A DNA stretch of 64,000 nucleotides from Bemisia tabaci (lineage: Eukaryota > Arthropoda > Insecta > Hemiptera > Aleyrodidae). Below the pieces are notes generated by a model. That model saw only the letters and a list, made by a program, of their open reading frames with translations. It was not told where the DNA came from and did no database searches. The position numbers and the translations under genes are program-made. Positions 54,201 through 63,686 of the stretch are shown in pieces. Position 1 is the stretch's first letter; each line of letters opens with the position of its first letter. The DNA is taken from the NCBI RefSeq assembly GCF_918797505.1, contig NC_092802.1:17691883-17755882 (forward strand), read 5' to 3'.

Positions 54201-57200
54201 TTTTCTCCATCCTCTTTTTCTCCTTCCTCTTCTTATTATTTTCTTTCCTCTCATTTTTTTTCCTCTTAATCTTCCTTTTCATCCGAATATTGACGCTTCC
54301 CTCTCCGCATTTTGATAGGAGTCCAAAGTTATTGCATATACATCTTTTCTCAGAACTCAGCATGTGGATATGTGCCTACCCTGGTAAAAATTGGCGATGA
54401 GAGCTGCGTTTCAAAATACCATAGGAATTCTTATAGCCGGCTAAAGAAGGCTACAGAAAATCATATAGCTGGCTGTAGAATGCGGAGAAAATCATACGGC
54501 CGGGCTATACGAAGCGATAAAAAATTATGCAGCCGGGCTATAGTTCCTATCGCCGGGCTTTACACTTTATCGCCTAGCTGTTGCTTTTTTGCCATCGATT
54601 ATAAAAGGCTATCAGAAATTGTGTGGAAATTCGTGTGCTTTGAAAATCATTAAGTTTGATACGGAACCACCTTAATATTTACAAAACACACATTATATTT
54701 TCCTTCAATACATATTTTTTTTTCATCAATTAAAATGAGAATAATCCTTACAGGATGTGCAAACATTTCAAAATCATGAGTTGAATAACGCTGACTCCGC
54801 CTGATTAAATATTAGAGCCTAACACAAAGCGGAGCGGCGACGCACTGGCGCATACAAACCTAACAGGGATACTTCACGCATTGCGCAACCCGTGAAGTAT
54901 CCCTGTTAGGTTTGTAGGCGCCAATGCGTGTTTCGCGCTGGCTGCCCGCCTGCCACGGCGCTTGAAGCAACTATTTCACACCGGAGGTATTGCACAGTAT
55001 CATACGAAACTGAAGTAGCTGTAATATAATAGTAATGGCAGGAATCCATCAAAAGTACGGAGCTTTCCTCGCAAAATAAATCAAGACACTACGGCCCAAG
55101 AAGAGAGCAGTATTCCAAAAACTCACTAAGTCCTATAGCATCCGTAATTAGTAACGTTTAGCATACACTTTATCGCCTGGCTGTTGCTTAGTCGCCATCG
55201 GCTATAAAAGGCTATAAGAAATTGTGTAGCCGGCTATAGAAGCTATTGGAAATCTTACGCCGGCTGTAGGTCTATGGTATTTTGGAACACAGATTCTACT
55301 GCCAATTTTTACCAGGGTACTCGTACTGCTGCATTCTTGCTGATGGAGAATTTGCAGAAGTCAGAAGTTTGATGATTTTCATTTATAAGTGGAAACTATC
55401 TATGATGTATTGGAAAATATGCGTTCATTTTAAGAAAAATATGCATGATTTCTTAAAATATAAATGTTTAACAGGAGAAATTCGGCAACACTCGAATGTT
55501 ACTACGGCGTTTTTATAGCACGGCAGCATATCAAGCAGGAACTTTTTTTTATTCCAGGGATTTTATTTTTAGTTCTAGAGAAAATCTTTTCAACAACTAA
55601 TGGACTAAACTTTGCAATTAGGAACTGCAATTTCTGGTTTAGTCTAATTTAAGAACAACGTATGTACCATTACTTTCCCATAAGCGTTCTTACGGATTTC
55701 CTGGAAATCTGAATTTGTAAGATGCAGTCCAATTTCAAGTCACTATATATTCGGTGCACACTGAAAGAATAAAAGTTACGGGTTGTATAGACATACCGTC
55801 CGTTCCGGGCTCAAAGACCGAAACTTCCGGGTGCTGGAGCCGTAGCTTCGATTTCTCCGTGTACTAAATCCGGAACTTTCGGACTCTGAGCCTGGAACGC
55901 GGACGGTGTGTCTTCATAGCTCGTAAGTACGGTTTCCAAGACCGGAGTTTTTGTCAGTGCAGACTTTGGTTAAAACAATATTGCCTCGCAGGCGGGAGGT
56001 TACATTACAGAACTTACAGAAGGCGTCCTTGCCCCAGCCGGTAGCGATACAGCTAGCAGGATCAGGAGAGCTTTCGCCGGGGAGGCAGACAAGACCGACG
56101 TTATCAGCGAGGGTGAAGGGGGCGGTCAATTTGAGGAGAGCCACGTCGTTGTGGAGGGTGCCGTTGTTGAATCGGGGGTGGAGGATCACCTCAGCCACCC
56201 GCTGCTCCTGGTAGGGTAGGATTTCGGCCGCGTTGTTCTGCCGTGTGTCCCATTCGCCAGCTCGCACCTTCAAGTCCGAGCCTCGCACGTTACTGAAAAC
56301 CAACATGGAAATTCAAGTTACTCCAGCAGGCAATGTGCACGGAAAGACATTAAATGTTGATTTAGCATTTGGACCGCGTCAAACAGAAAGGAACCAAACC
56401 TCATCAGCTGTTATCAAATTTAGCAGGGGAATTTGATTTTTTACGGGAGAACGTTTGTGCGGATTCCTTTGAAAATTTTAAGGAATTTGCTTTGTATTAT
56501 GGAGAAAATTCATAGAAATTTGCACAAAAATCCGCACAACCGTTTTCATGTAAAAAATTAAATTGCCCCATTAAATTTGGCAATAGCTGATGTGGCTTGG
56601 TTCGGATTCCCCGCTCATTTACACACTCACACAAGCACCCAGCGCCAAACCAGGCTTCACTTTCTCCCCGTGCTTTAGATACGAGCACTCCGTCTTTAAG
56701 TCTTTGGTTACATTACAGAACTTACAGAAGGCGTCCTTGCCCCAGCCGGTAGCGATACAGCTAGCAGGGTCAGGGGAGCTTTCGCCGGGGAGGCAGACAA
56801 GACCGACGTTATCAGCGAGGGTGAAGGGGGCGGTCAGTTTGAGGAGAGCCACGTCGTTGTGGAGGGTGCCGTTGTTGAATCGGGGGTGGAGTATCACCTC
56901 AGCCACCCGCTGCTCCTGGTAGGGTAGGATTTCGGCCGCGTTGTTCTGCCGTGTGTCCCATTCGCCAGCTCGCACCTTCAAATCCGAGCCTCGCACGTTA
57001 CTGAAAACCAGCATGGAAATTCAAGTTATTCCAGCAGGCAATGTGCATACGGAAAGAAATTAATGTTGATTTAGCATTTATACTGTTAAAAAGATGTTCG
57101 ACAAGTTTTCAAATGCTGATTTTACATATTAACAAATGCTAACGTAACCTATCGTCCGTACTCGCAAAACGTGCTTCAAGATTTGCTTGTAGCTGTATAA

Positions 57201-60200
57201 TATAGATGTTAGCATTTTTGTATTGTAAAATCAGCATTTGAAACTTGTCGGACATCTTTTTAACAGTATAAATGCGAAATCAACATTTATTTTTTTTCCG
57301 TGTGACCAAGCTGCCGTGCTAAGGAAAAACGCCGTATGAGCCTTCAGGCGTTGCCAAATTTCCTCTGGTAAATCACTAATTTTCAGAAAAATTTTTGAAT
57401 ATTTTCCTGCCAGTTTCTTAGATAATTTTGTTCGTGATTTGATCTGAAGTGTCTGATGATTTCAAGGACATATTTCCATAGCTTATTTCCTCAAAAATGA
57501 ACATTTTATCCAAGGAGATTTGGCAACTCTCGAATGTTCATACGGCGTCCTTCCTTAGCACGGCATCATGAAGGGAAAAAAGTCGGACTTGAAGTAATAA
57601 CTATCAGAGGGTGGAGTACTTTTTAGTGATAGTGTGGCTGCTGGAGGATCCATTTCTGATTTCTTCACCTATTTTGGGCCTCATAAAGCCTTTTGGGACG
57701 AAGGATATTGTACGTTGCTTGGAGATTATTCAAAATCGCAGAGAATGAGGCTTTATTTAATTTCCGCTTCTCTTTTGTTGTGTCATATAATAACGCTAAC
57801 TTCATGGCTTGAAATCATAAAGTACATAGAGTCGTAATGTAAGTGGGTGAGCTGGCGCCACTTTTAAGCATTTTCCAGGTCCCGAATTCCGAGACTCCTG
57901 TGTGACGCCGGGTCACTTTTTCGATACATAATCGATTGTTTGCGATACACGGGTACCCGGCCATCCGATGTAAACAAAGAAGATAGGAATCACCACGTAT
58001 TCCACACCGCCATTATGGATCGAACATGTATCGAAAAAGTGACCCGAACTCGGCGCACACCGGGCTCGGAACTCATCGAGCAGAACATGGCGCCAGCTCT
58101 GCCATTTACATTACGACTCTATGCTTTGAAATCTTTACGGAGTAATCTGGTAACTGAGGAGAAAAATCAAGGAGCAGGTTTTCAAGAAATTACTTTGACC
58201 AGTTTTCCAAAGAAAAAATGAAGTATGACCCTGTCGCTAAAGGAGCTACCTGGTTTCGAAGAAACGTAGTTTTCCAGTAAAATTAAAAAGTTTCGTCATC
58301 ATGACTTTCTGAACCGTTGATTTGCTCTGATTTCTTAATAATTCATGAAAGATGTACTCACTGGACGCAATGAGCAGCCGTTATGGCGACTGATGGCTGG
58401 ATGAGCGATGCACCGCAAAGGAAAGCATTATTGGTGACGGATCCGTCGGCTAGGGTCTCTGACTTCAGTATTACCAACGTCCATGGATACTCGCCGAAGT
58501 TGGTCAACCCATCACCTATCGAAAACAAAGTGCTAAAGTAGGTAATATGTCCGATGAAATGTGACTCAGCAGGGCAAAATGTGTGTTTAGAACGGAGGAC
58601 TTCATTCCAGCCTAACACCCACTATACGCGTCTTCTTGCGTGCGAAAGAATTCAGCGAGCCTTCATTTTATTAGGTATGCAACACCGGCAGCACTCCAGC
58701 AGAAATGATTGCATCAAGGCGTTGATATAAATATCACGTTTGTATGAGATCAGTTGCCTGGCAGATGTACCGATTGAGTTAGGACAAATTTCAACAAGGC
58801 TAAGACGCAATTGAACATCGAAAAGTATACTCTAATTTTCTGTATGAGGTATACTCTGCCGTGCTAAGGAAGAACGCCGAATGAAAATTCGAGAGTTGCC
58901 AAATTTCCCTCGATAAAACATGTATTTTGAACGACAGTCATGCATATTTCTCTTTGAAATTTTCAGATATTTTAGATTAAATTGAGTATAAAATTGCCTC
59001 AAAACTTCGGAGAAACATATTCACAATTTTCCTAGTAAATTCGGTTTTTATCGAAGGAAACTTGGCAACGTCTGAAGGCTCATACGGCGTTCTTCCTTAG
59101 CACGGCAGTGTTCTCCGTCTAACTCTAAGCTTTCCGTAGATCATGTGAAAATGGAGATGTACTATTATTTCAGAGGAGCGATACGTGAAATGATATCGGA
59201 AAAGAGGCTTCAATTAATTTTCATCGAATGGAAATAACTTATTGCTTTTAGAAACTTATCGCTGAGTATTATACGCCTACCTCCTGTTTGAATTCGATTG
59301 ATGCTGAAGTCGATGTTCTTATTACGGGTGCCACAGGTCCTCAGTCCTCCATCAGGAGTTGGCGAAGGGGGAGTGGGGCTAAAGCCACCTGCAAAACTTG
59401 GATGACAGCAAAGTACCTCATCCTTCTCACAAGGTATTCTGATGAAATGAAGTGATAAAATAAAAAGACGAAATAACATTCCAAACTGTTCAGACTGTCG
59501 TTCTTAGACTGGAACCTCCGAAAAATGAGATCGCATCGAAGTGTTCAATTTAAATATTATTTAATCATATCTAAAAATTTGCAGGTGGAGGCAAAAAAAT
59601 TCAATTTTTTCAAGAAACACGGAAAAAAATAGGCACCTAGAGGTTTTAGGATCCAACTTGAGTAGGGAGCTTAAAAGTGTAGCATTATCCCAATAAATTA
59701 TGGTTAGTAACCCAACTGTTGCGGTGCTACCACAATTAATTGGAAATGCCAGTATCATCGATCAAAATGGGGTAGCATCACAATTTCAGGGGATTACCCC
59801 TGTCTATTTTTTTCGTGAAATACCAAAATATATATACCGGATTTTAGGGATGAAATTTCCAGTAAAGCCTTTATATCGCTTAATTCCAAAATCAAGCACC
59901 AAGTGCTAAAATCTTTGCAGCATTGCCAAACTTACCTATCGCTAACACGTTGATCTGTATAAAATGGTTAAAAATTGCAGAATTAGTTTAGCATGTGACT
60001 TTTAAACCTGATACCTTCCACATGATAGCACTTTAAGAAATTGTTCGTAATTTAATCGTGAAGAAGCTAGGAGACAGAAATTGTGTTAAAATCAAAGTAT
60101 ATGTAAGATACTTTTCTTCTTCTTCTTCTTCTTCTTTTTCTTTTTCTTTTTAAGTGACTTATTGATTTATCCGAATTTAAAAAAAAATTTCTTTTGGCTT

Positions 60201-62979
60201 ACCTTGGTTTTATGATGCCTTTTCCAGCTTGGAAAACTTCCGAGTCGTTTTTACCACACTGATAGGCGGCCAGGCAAATGCACGGTGTGGGAGTGGAGTT
60301 CGGGTTCTGAGGCTCACCATTGCCATTATTAGTGTTTCCACCGTTGTTGTTGTTTCCATTTTCGTTATTATTGCCGTTAGCACCATTGTTGCTGTTGGCA
60401 CCGTTGGAATTGTTGTTTCCACCACTGTTATTGTTGCCACCATTGTTACTGTTACCGCCACCGTTGTTACTGTTGGTATTTTTGTCCACCAGACAGCATA
60501 CATTCAATCCCGTACATTGCTCGGGTCTGGCAAACAAAGTGAGTAATCAGGGTGAACTAGACGATTTATTCGGCAATTAACGAAAATCATCTTTGTCCAA
60601 AGATAAGGAATCTTGGCAGAAAAATATTCTCATGAATAAATTAGATAATCTGAAGGTATGTTTAAAACATTCTGCATGAAAATTTCCATCAGATTCTGTC
60701 CGAAGTCCTCTTAAACTTAACTCTTCGCAGTTTGTCTTGTTTAATCAAATTTTTAGAGCAATTTAACCCGCACTATTGAAAATTTTAATGTCAGACAATG
60801 AATCAATAAAGTCGTATACATGCGTCAAAAATGACATCGTATTCGACATCATGGCCAAACAGCTCCCTGGTAAAAATTGGCAGTATAGGATCTGTGTTCC
60901 AAAATGCTATAGACCTCCACTCAGCTGTAAGATTTCCTACAGCTTCTATTGCCGGCTATAAAATTTCTTACAGCCTTTCATAGCCGATGGCGATAAAGCC
61001 ACAGCCAGCTGCATATCCCGACGATAGGATTTATAAGGAGCATTTTCCAACGAAAAAATCGCAATATTTTGCGATCAGAATACAATTTGATGAAATTTTG
61101 TGAGACTCTTTCAGCAAGATGAAATTATGCTTCGAATAAAATTTCATGAAATTTCACTCCGTAGAATCGGTGCTCCCATCCCCCAAAACTAGTCCCGAAT
61201 TGCTTATAACTCTTGAGATTTACCTGGATTTTTCCTGGAACTTTTAAAATTTCCTAAACGTTCTTCTGCATATTCCGGAACATTCTAGGATCTTTTGCAT
61301 TTTCCGGAACTTTCTAAGATCTTTTGCGTTTTCCGGAACTTTCTGGGAACTTTTGCATTTTCCGGAACTTTCTAGGAACTTTTGAACAAATTTAATATGA
61401 ATCCCGGAACTTTTGAAGGTCATGGAATGGGAGATATTGGAACAAAAAAGCTCCGTTTCCCAGAACTTTTGACAGACACGGAATGGGAGCACTGCGTGGA
61501 ATTGAATTTTGCATCTACACTGAAAAAAAATTCTCGGCGTTTTTACCATGGTCTGTCGGTACCTTTAGGTACCATCTCACTTTTTTTACCAATTATTGGT
61601 AATTTTACCAAACAGACTAGTAAGCTTACCTAAAAACCGGTATTTTTACTGTTTTTTTTCAGGTAAGAATACCACTTTTATTGATAATCAATTCCCGGTA
61701 ACTTTGTCATTTTATCTCGGCAATTCTACCACAGTCGATAAAAAATATTGGCGTTTTGACCAAGGTCCAGTAAAATTTCCGAGAAAGTTCAATAATTTTA
61801 CCGAGATTTCTCGGTAAAATTACCAATTCCATAAATGGTAATTTTACCAAGAAAAAACTGGGATCAAATGGACGTATTTCTATCAAACGGACCTAAGCGC
61901 CATAGGGTGAGGATGGTAGAGGGAGGCTTGGATTGGCGGCGGAATCGGGCGTCCGGCTTATTCCGTCCTATCCTCGCAATGGTTTTCCATAGCGCTTAGT
62001 TCCGTTTGACAGAACGCGCTATCCGAGATTCTAAATTCCTCAAAAGAAACTCAAATTGGCGCTTAGTTCCGTTTGAAAGAAATACGTCCAAATAGAACCC
62101 TGAATGGACTATTTGACAAGGTACAAGTTAAAGGATTCTGATACATGTTTCTCAACCAGAATTTCACGTAGAACACGACTCGCGTAATGAAAATTACTGA
62201 AACCAACTCCTAACGAAGAAATTAACGATTTTATTTCACATTGGTTACAAGAATTTTGAACTGCCCGCTCACAAGAAACTCAAAGCTCTACGTTAGTCAA
62301 ATCGCGCACTACAACGGTTTCGGCGATCTTCTCAATCGAGCAGTGTTCATTTCTCATCATGTGTTGTTCAAACTTTAAGCAATTTGCTATAGCTGAGTCA
62401 AAGCATCAAGATCGCGGTTGCCAGATTTTTATATCGCACAGACTGTCATGATCACGTTTAGCATGCGACGTGAATCGCGTAGAGTATTGAGTTTTCATGA
62501 GCGGGTGGTTTGAATTCACGCATCAAGAATCATTAAATATCTTCGTAAGGAGTTGATTTCGGTAATTTTCGTTGTGCGCATCGTGTTTTACGTGAAATTT
62601 TGGTTAAGAAACATTTATCAGAATGCTAAAATTCGTACCTTGTCTAGTGGTCCATTCTTGGTATTTTTACCCTTTTCTTAGTACATACAACGAGATTTTT
62701 TTTTCAGTGTACTCTTTAGGGAAAGCAGAGAACTTACCGCTCCTCGATCTGACGCCTGGCGCGGAGCTTGAAGATGGTGGTGTCGACGGTGTTGCCGGCG
62801 TCGCAGTCGTAGTAGGGCACGCACTCGCAGGTCCCTCGGGACGTCTCGATCCGCTGGACGAGGGGCGGGGGCGCGGGGGAGGAGGCCCTCCCGCGGGGCC
62901 CGCCGGCCCCGGCCCGCCGCTGGGCCCCGCACGCGATCACGCACAAGAAACCGGTCACCAGCGCAGCATGGAGCTTCAT
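51126..62979 (-). CDS. Gene B: two-clip-domain serine protease homolog, 492 aa, with duplicated exon 5
   Basis: Exons 5' to 3': 62738-62979, 60203-60526, 59281-59438, 58362-58515, then 56726-57000 or 56018-56292, then 53357-53520 and 51126-51287. With one exon 5, the total is 1479 nt and every phase fits (2, 2, 1, 2, 1, 0). The product has a signal peptide (1-20), clip domain 1 (Cys51-Cys92), an Asn/Gly-rich linker (about 96-151), clip domain 2 (Cys163-Cys200), a Pro-rich linker, and a trypsin-like domain with His290 and Asp342 but Gly442 for the catalytic Ser (GDGGGPL). It is expected to be a secreted, non-catalytic regulator of a clip-protease cascade (family knowledge). It shares the last three intron positions with gene A. 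The two exon 5 copies cannot both be used without shifting the frame. Confidence 0.92.
51288..52419. other. Gene B intron 6, proximal part
   Basis: Unassigned apart from 51550-51710, which shares GTTGCGGTACTACCA and GGGGTGGTACCAC words with 59640-59815, probably an old inverted-repeat family. Confidence 0.35.
52420..52580. mobile_element. hAT-type MITE (CAGTGGCGTGGCGTG family), copy 6 (divergent)
   Basis: The left end is degraded (CAGTATGCGTGGTGTG), the right end intact (CACGCCACGCCACTG). Flanks ACGTCAAA and ACGTCAAT fit an 8-bp duplication. Confidence 0.8.
52723..52974. mobile_element. TGCCGTGCTAAGGA MITE, copy 7
   Basis: TGCCGTGCTGAGGAAGAACGCC at the left and GTTTTTTCTTAGCACGGCA at the right. 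Confidence 0.75.
53026..53189. mobile_element. hAT-type MITE (CAGTGGCGTGGCGTG family), copy 7
   Basis: Intact ends, inner GGTGTTCGCAGCGAACACC palindrome, perfect 8-bp duplication ATCATAAT. It lies about 170 bp from gene B exon 6. Confidence 0.92.
53357..53520 (-). CDS. Gene B exon 6
   Basis: 164 nt encoding [35 protein letters not shown] and [12 protein letters not shown], between attgcag and gtaacc; phases 1 and 0, exactly as gene A exon 4. Confidence 0.9.
53600..53860. repeat. GAA/AAG-rich purine tract
   Basis: About 260 bp of nearly pure purine with GAAGAAGAA runs on the plus strand (pyrimidine on gene B's transcript). It generates spurious long open frames on both strands. Confidence 0.9.
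54175..54285. repeat. TTC/CTT-rich pyrimidine tract
   Basis: About 110 bp of nearly pure pyrimidine on the plus strand, complementary in character to the purine tract 320 bp away in the same intron. Confidence 0.85.
54378..55318. mobile_element. CCTGGTAAAAATTGGC fold-back element, long copy 3
   Basis: About 940 bp with CCCTGGTAAAAATTGGC and GCCAATTTTTACCAGGG ends, TA on both flanks, and the central palindrome at about 54848-54922 with two mismatched pairs. Confidence 0.8.
55321..55525. mobile_element. TGCCGTGCTAAGGA MITE, copy 10 (right part)
   Basis: Right end AATTCGGCAACACTCGAATG and ACGGCGTTTTTATAGCACGGCA; left end lost or replaced next to the fold-back element. Confidence 0.55.
55602..55730. 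mobile_element. GGACTGCATTTTGCAATTTG MITE, copy 3 (divergent)
   Basis: TGGACTAAACTTTGCAATTAGG at the left, TTTGTAAGATGCAGTCC at the right, with the shared AACGTATGTACCATTA interior. Confidence 0.6.
56018..56292 (-). CDS. Gene B exon 5, downstream copy
   Basis: Same length, splice sites, phases and peptide as 56726-57000. Homology extends about 75 bp beyond the acceptor and about 15 bp beyond the donor, so a unit of about 370 bp was duplicated; spacing is 708 bp. Confidence 0.9.
56726..57000 (-). CDS. Gene B exon 5, upstream copy
   Basis: 275 nt encoding [34 protein letters not shown] (catalytic Asp) and [11 protein letters not shown], between ttttcag and gtaagt. It enters in phase 2 and leaves in phase 1. 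It differs from the downstream copy at five bases, all synonymous. Confidence 0.9.
57311..57565. mobile_element. TGCCGTGCTAAGGA MITE, copy 8
   Basis: CTGCCGTGCTAAGGAAAAAC at the left and CTTCCTTAGCACGGCA at the right, both well preserved. In gene B intron 4. Confidence 0.85.
57566..58361 (-). other. Gene B intron 4, remaining part
   Basis: Contains an imperfect inverted repeat around 57826-58120 (TTACATTACGACTCTATG against CATAGAGTCGTAATGTAA, with TTTTTCGATACAT pairs). Otherwise unassigned. Confidence 0.4.
58362..58515 (-). CDS. Gene B exon 4: catalytic His region
   Basis: [20 protein letters not shown] and [19 protein letters not shown], with donor gtgagt in phase 2. This boundary matches gene A exon 2. 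Confidence 0.9.
58856..59108. mobile_element. TGCCGTGCTAAGGA MITE, copy 9
   Basis: CTGCCGTGCTAAGGAAGAACG at the left and CGTTCTTCCTTAGCACGGCAG at the right. In gene B intron 3. Confidence 0.85.
59281..59438 (-). CDS. Gene B exon 3: end of clip 2 and Pro-rich linker
   Basis: [11 protein letters not shown] completes clip 2; [20 protein letters not shown] is the linker containing the Cys that usually bonds to the protease domain. Ends at gtaggc in phase 1. Confidence 0.88.
59439..60202 (-). other. Gene B intron 2
   Basis: Holds the repeat-like segment 59640-59815 (see 51550-51710) and a (TTC)n microsatellite at about 60112-60150. Confidence 0.4.
60203..60526 (-). CDS. Gene B exon 2: end of clip 1, Asn/Gly linker, start of clip 2
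   Basis: [11 protein letters not shown] completes clip 1. About 55 residues of almost only Asn, Gly and Ser follow, then [20 protein letters not shown] opens clip 2. Acceptor tttgtttgccag, donor gtaagc, phases 2 and 2. Confidence 0.9.
60865..61035. mobile_element. CCTGGTAAAAATTGGC fold-back family, truncated left arm
   Basis: CCCTGGTAAAAATTGGCAGT with CAAAATGCTATAGACCTCC and GGCGATAAAG words; the other arm is missing. Confidence 0.6.
61255..61390. repeat. Minisatellite, TTTTCCGGAACTTTCTAGGA units
   Basis: About four to five units of roughly 29 bp (CATTTTCCGGAACTTTCTAG, GAACTTTTG) in gene B intron 1. Confidence 0.75.
61870..62089. mobile_element. GGACGTATTTCT MITE, copy 4 (220 bp), nested
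   Basis: Inverted ends and AAAT on both sides; the host copy at 32459 has AAAT once, so the duplication is verified against an empty site. Confidence 0.9.
62105..62654. mobile_element. GGACCACTAGACAAGG element, copy 2, nested
   Basis: The same body as 29530-30082 (ACGTAGAACACGA, GTTCAAACTTTAAGCAATTTG) with inverted ends. The empty site GAATTC in the host shows a 2-bp AT duplication. Confidence 0.85.
62738..62979 (-). CDS. Gene B exon 1: signal peptide and first half of clip domain 1
   Basis: [20 protein letters not shown] is a secretion signal. A basic Gly/Pro-rich stretch and CECVPYYDC follow, and gtaagt ends the exon in phase 2. Very GC-rich. A transposable element begins about 28 bp into the following intron. 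Confidence 0.9.
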
Positions 62980-62996
62980 CGCGGCCGAGCTTCCAC

Positions 62997-63002
62997 GACT
63001 GA
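62997..63002 (-). promoter_or_regulatory. Candidate initiator TCAGTC upstream of gene B
   Basis: TCAGTC on the minus strand lies about 20 bp before the ATG in a GC-rich block (62980-63080). TCAGT is the arthropod initiator consensus. No TATA box was seen. The resulting leader would be very short, so this is tentative. Confidence 0.25.
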
Positions 63003-63283
63003 CACTCGCGGCGACGCCGACGCCGATTCGCCGGACGACTTGACCGTCGCGGCGCGGCGTTGCCGATTCGCCGGTAAAATCATTGGATTTTGAATCACGG
63101 TAGAGATTGACCGGTTTTAATGTGAAACTGATTTGGGGTGTTTAGCATATTGCATAGGTATCAAGGGGGAAATTGGCCCGTTTTACTTTATCGCTTACTT
63201 TTAAATGATGAATCCAAACGGTACTGCCATCATATGTTTTGGATGTCTCATTTTATTTTTTTTATTTTGATTATTAGTAGGTA

Positions 63284-63517
63284 CACTGGAAAAAAACACA
63301 TTGGATCTAGAGTCCAGACTCTTGAAAACATTGACAAGAAAAAATACTCTCGATTCAATCAGATCTAAGCTTAAATCAAAAGGAAATTCGCTCAAATTAA
63401 GAGGCTTGGTTCTTGATTTAAGCTAAATTCTGATCGAATCAAGAGTACTTTTTCTTGTCGATGTTTTTAAGAGTCTGGACTCTAGATCCAATGTGTTTTT
63501 TTCCTTTTTTTCCAGTG
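63284..63517. mobile_element. CACTGGAAAAAAACACATTG fold-back MITE
   Basis: CACTGGAAAAAAACACATTG with GATCTAGAGTCCAGACTC is mirrored at the right (GAGTCTGGACTCTAGATCC ... TTTCCAGTG). Essentially the whole 234 bp is a palindrome. Confidence 0.8.
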
Positions 63518-63530
63518 CTTACTTTTAAGA

Positions 63531-63686
63531 TCTAGATACACGCTCAAATTTCCGTCGATTTTCCGATCAAAATGATGACGCAAAAGGCGGTCAAATGTTT
63601 GCAGGCCGCAAAAATTTGATGGTAGACGGTGCGCACCATTCACCATTTGATCGGAAATTGATGGAAATTTGAGCGTGTATCCAGGC
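63531..63686. mobile_element. TCTAGATACACGCTCAAATTT inverted-repeat element
   Basis: TACACGCTCAAATTTCC at the left and GGAAATTTGAGCGTGTA at the right are inverted, with an inner GTGCGCACC-type centre. Distantly similar to the 16603 and 23811 elements. Confidence 0.6.

Larger units (their letters stand above)
61518..62709. mobile_element. CACTGAAAAAAA element, copy 3, holding two nested elements
   Basis: Ends CACTGAAAAAAAATTCTCGG and TTTTTTTTCAGTG, flanked by TA. Aligned with the intact copy at 32459-32869, it is broken at 61870-62089 and 62105-62654. It fills most of the 3' half of gene B intron 1 and ends about 28 bp from the exon 1 donor. Confidence 0.85.

Noticed and set aside
60199..60580. 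Hydrophobic or Thr/Val-rich frames on both strands
   Set aside because: They are alternative frames of the Asn/Gly trinucleotide repeat in gene B exon 2.
62623..63093. 156-codon plus-strand open frame
   Set aside because: It is antisense to GC-rich gene B exon 1 and its leader; the minus frame has the signal peptide and clip domain.
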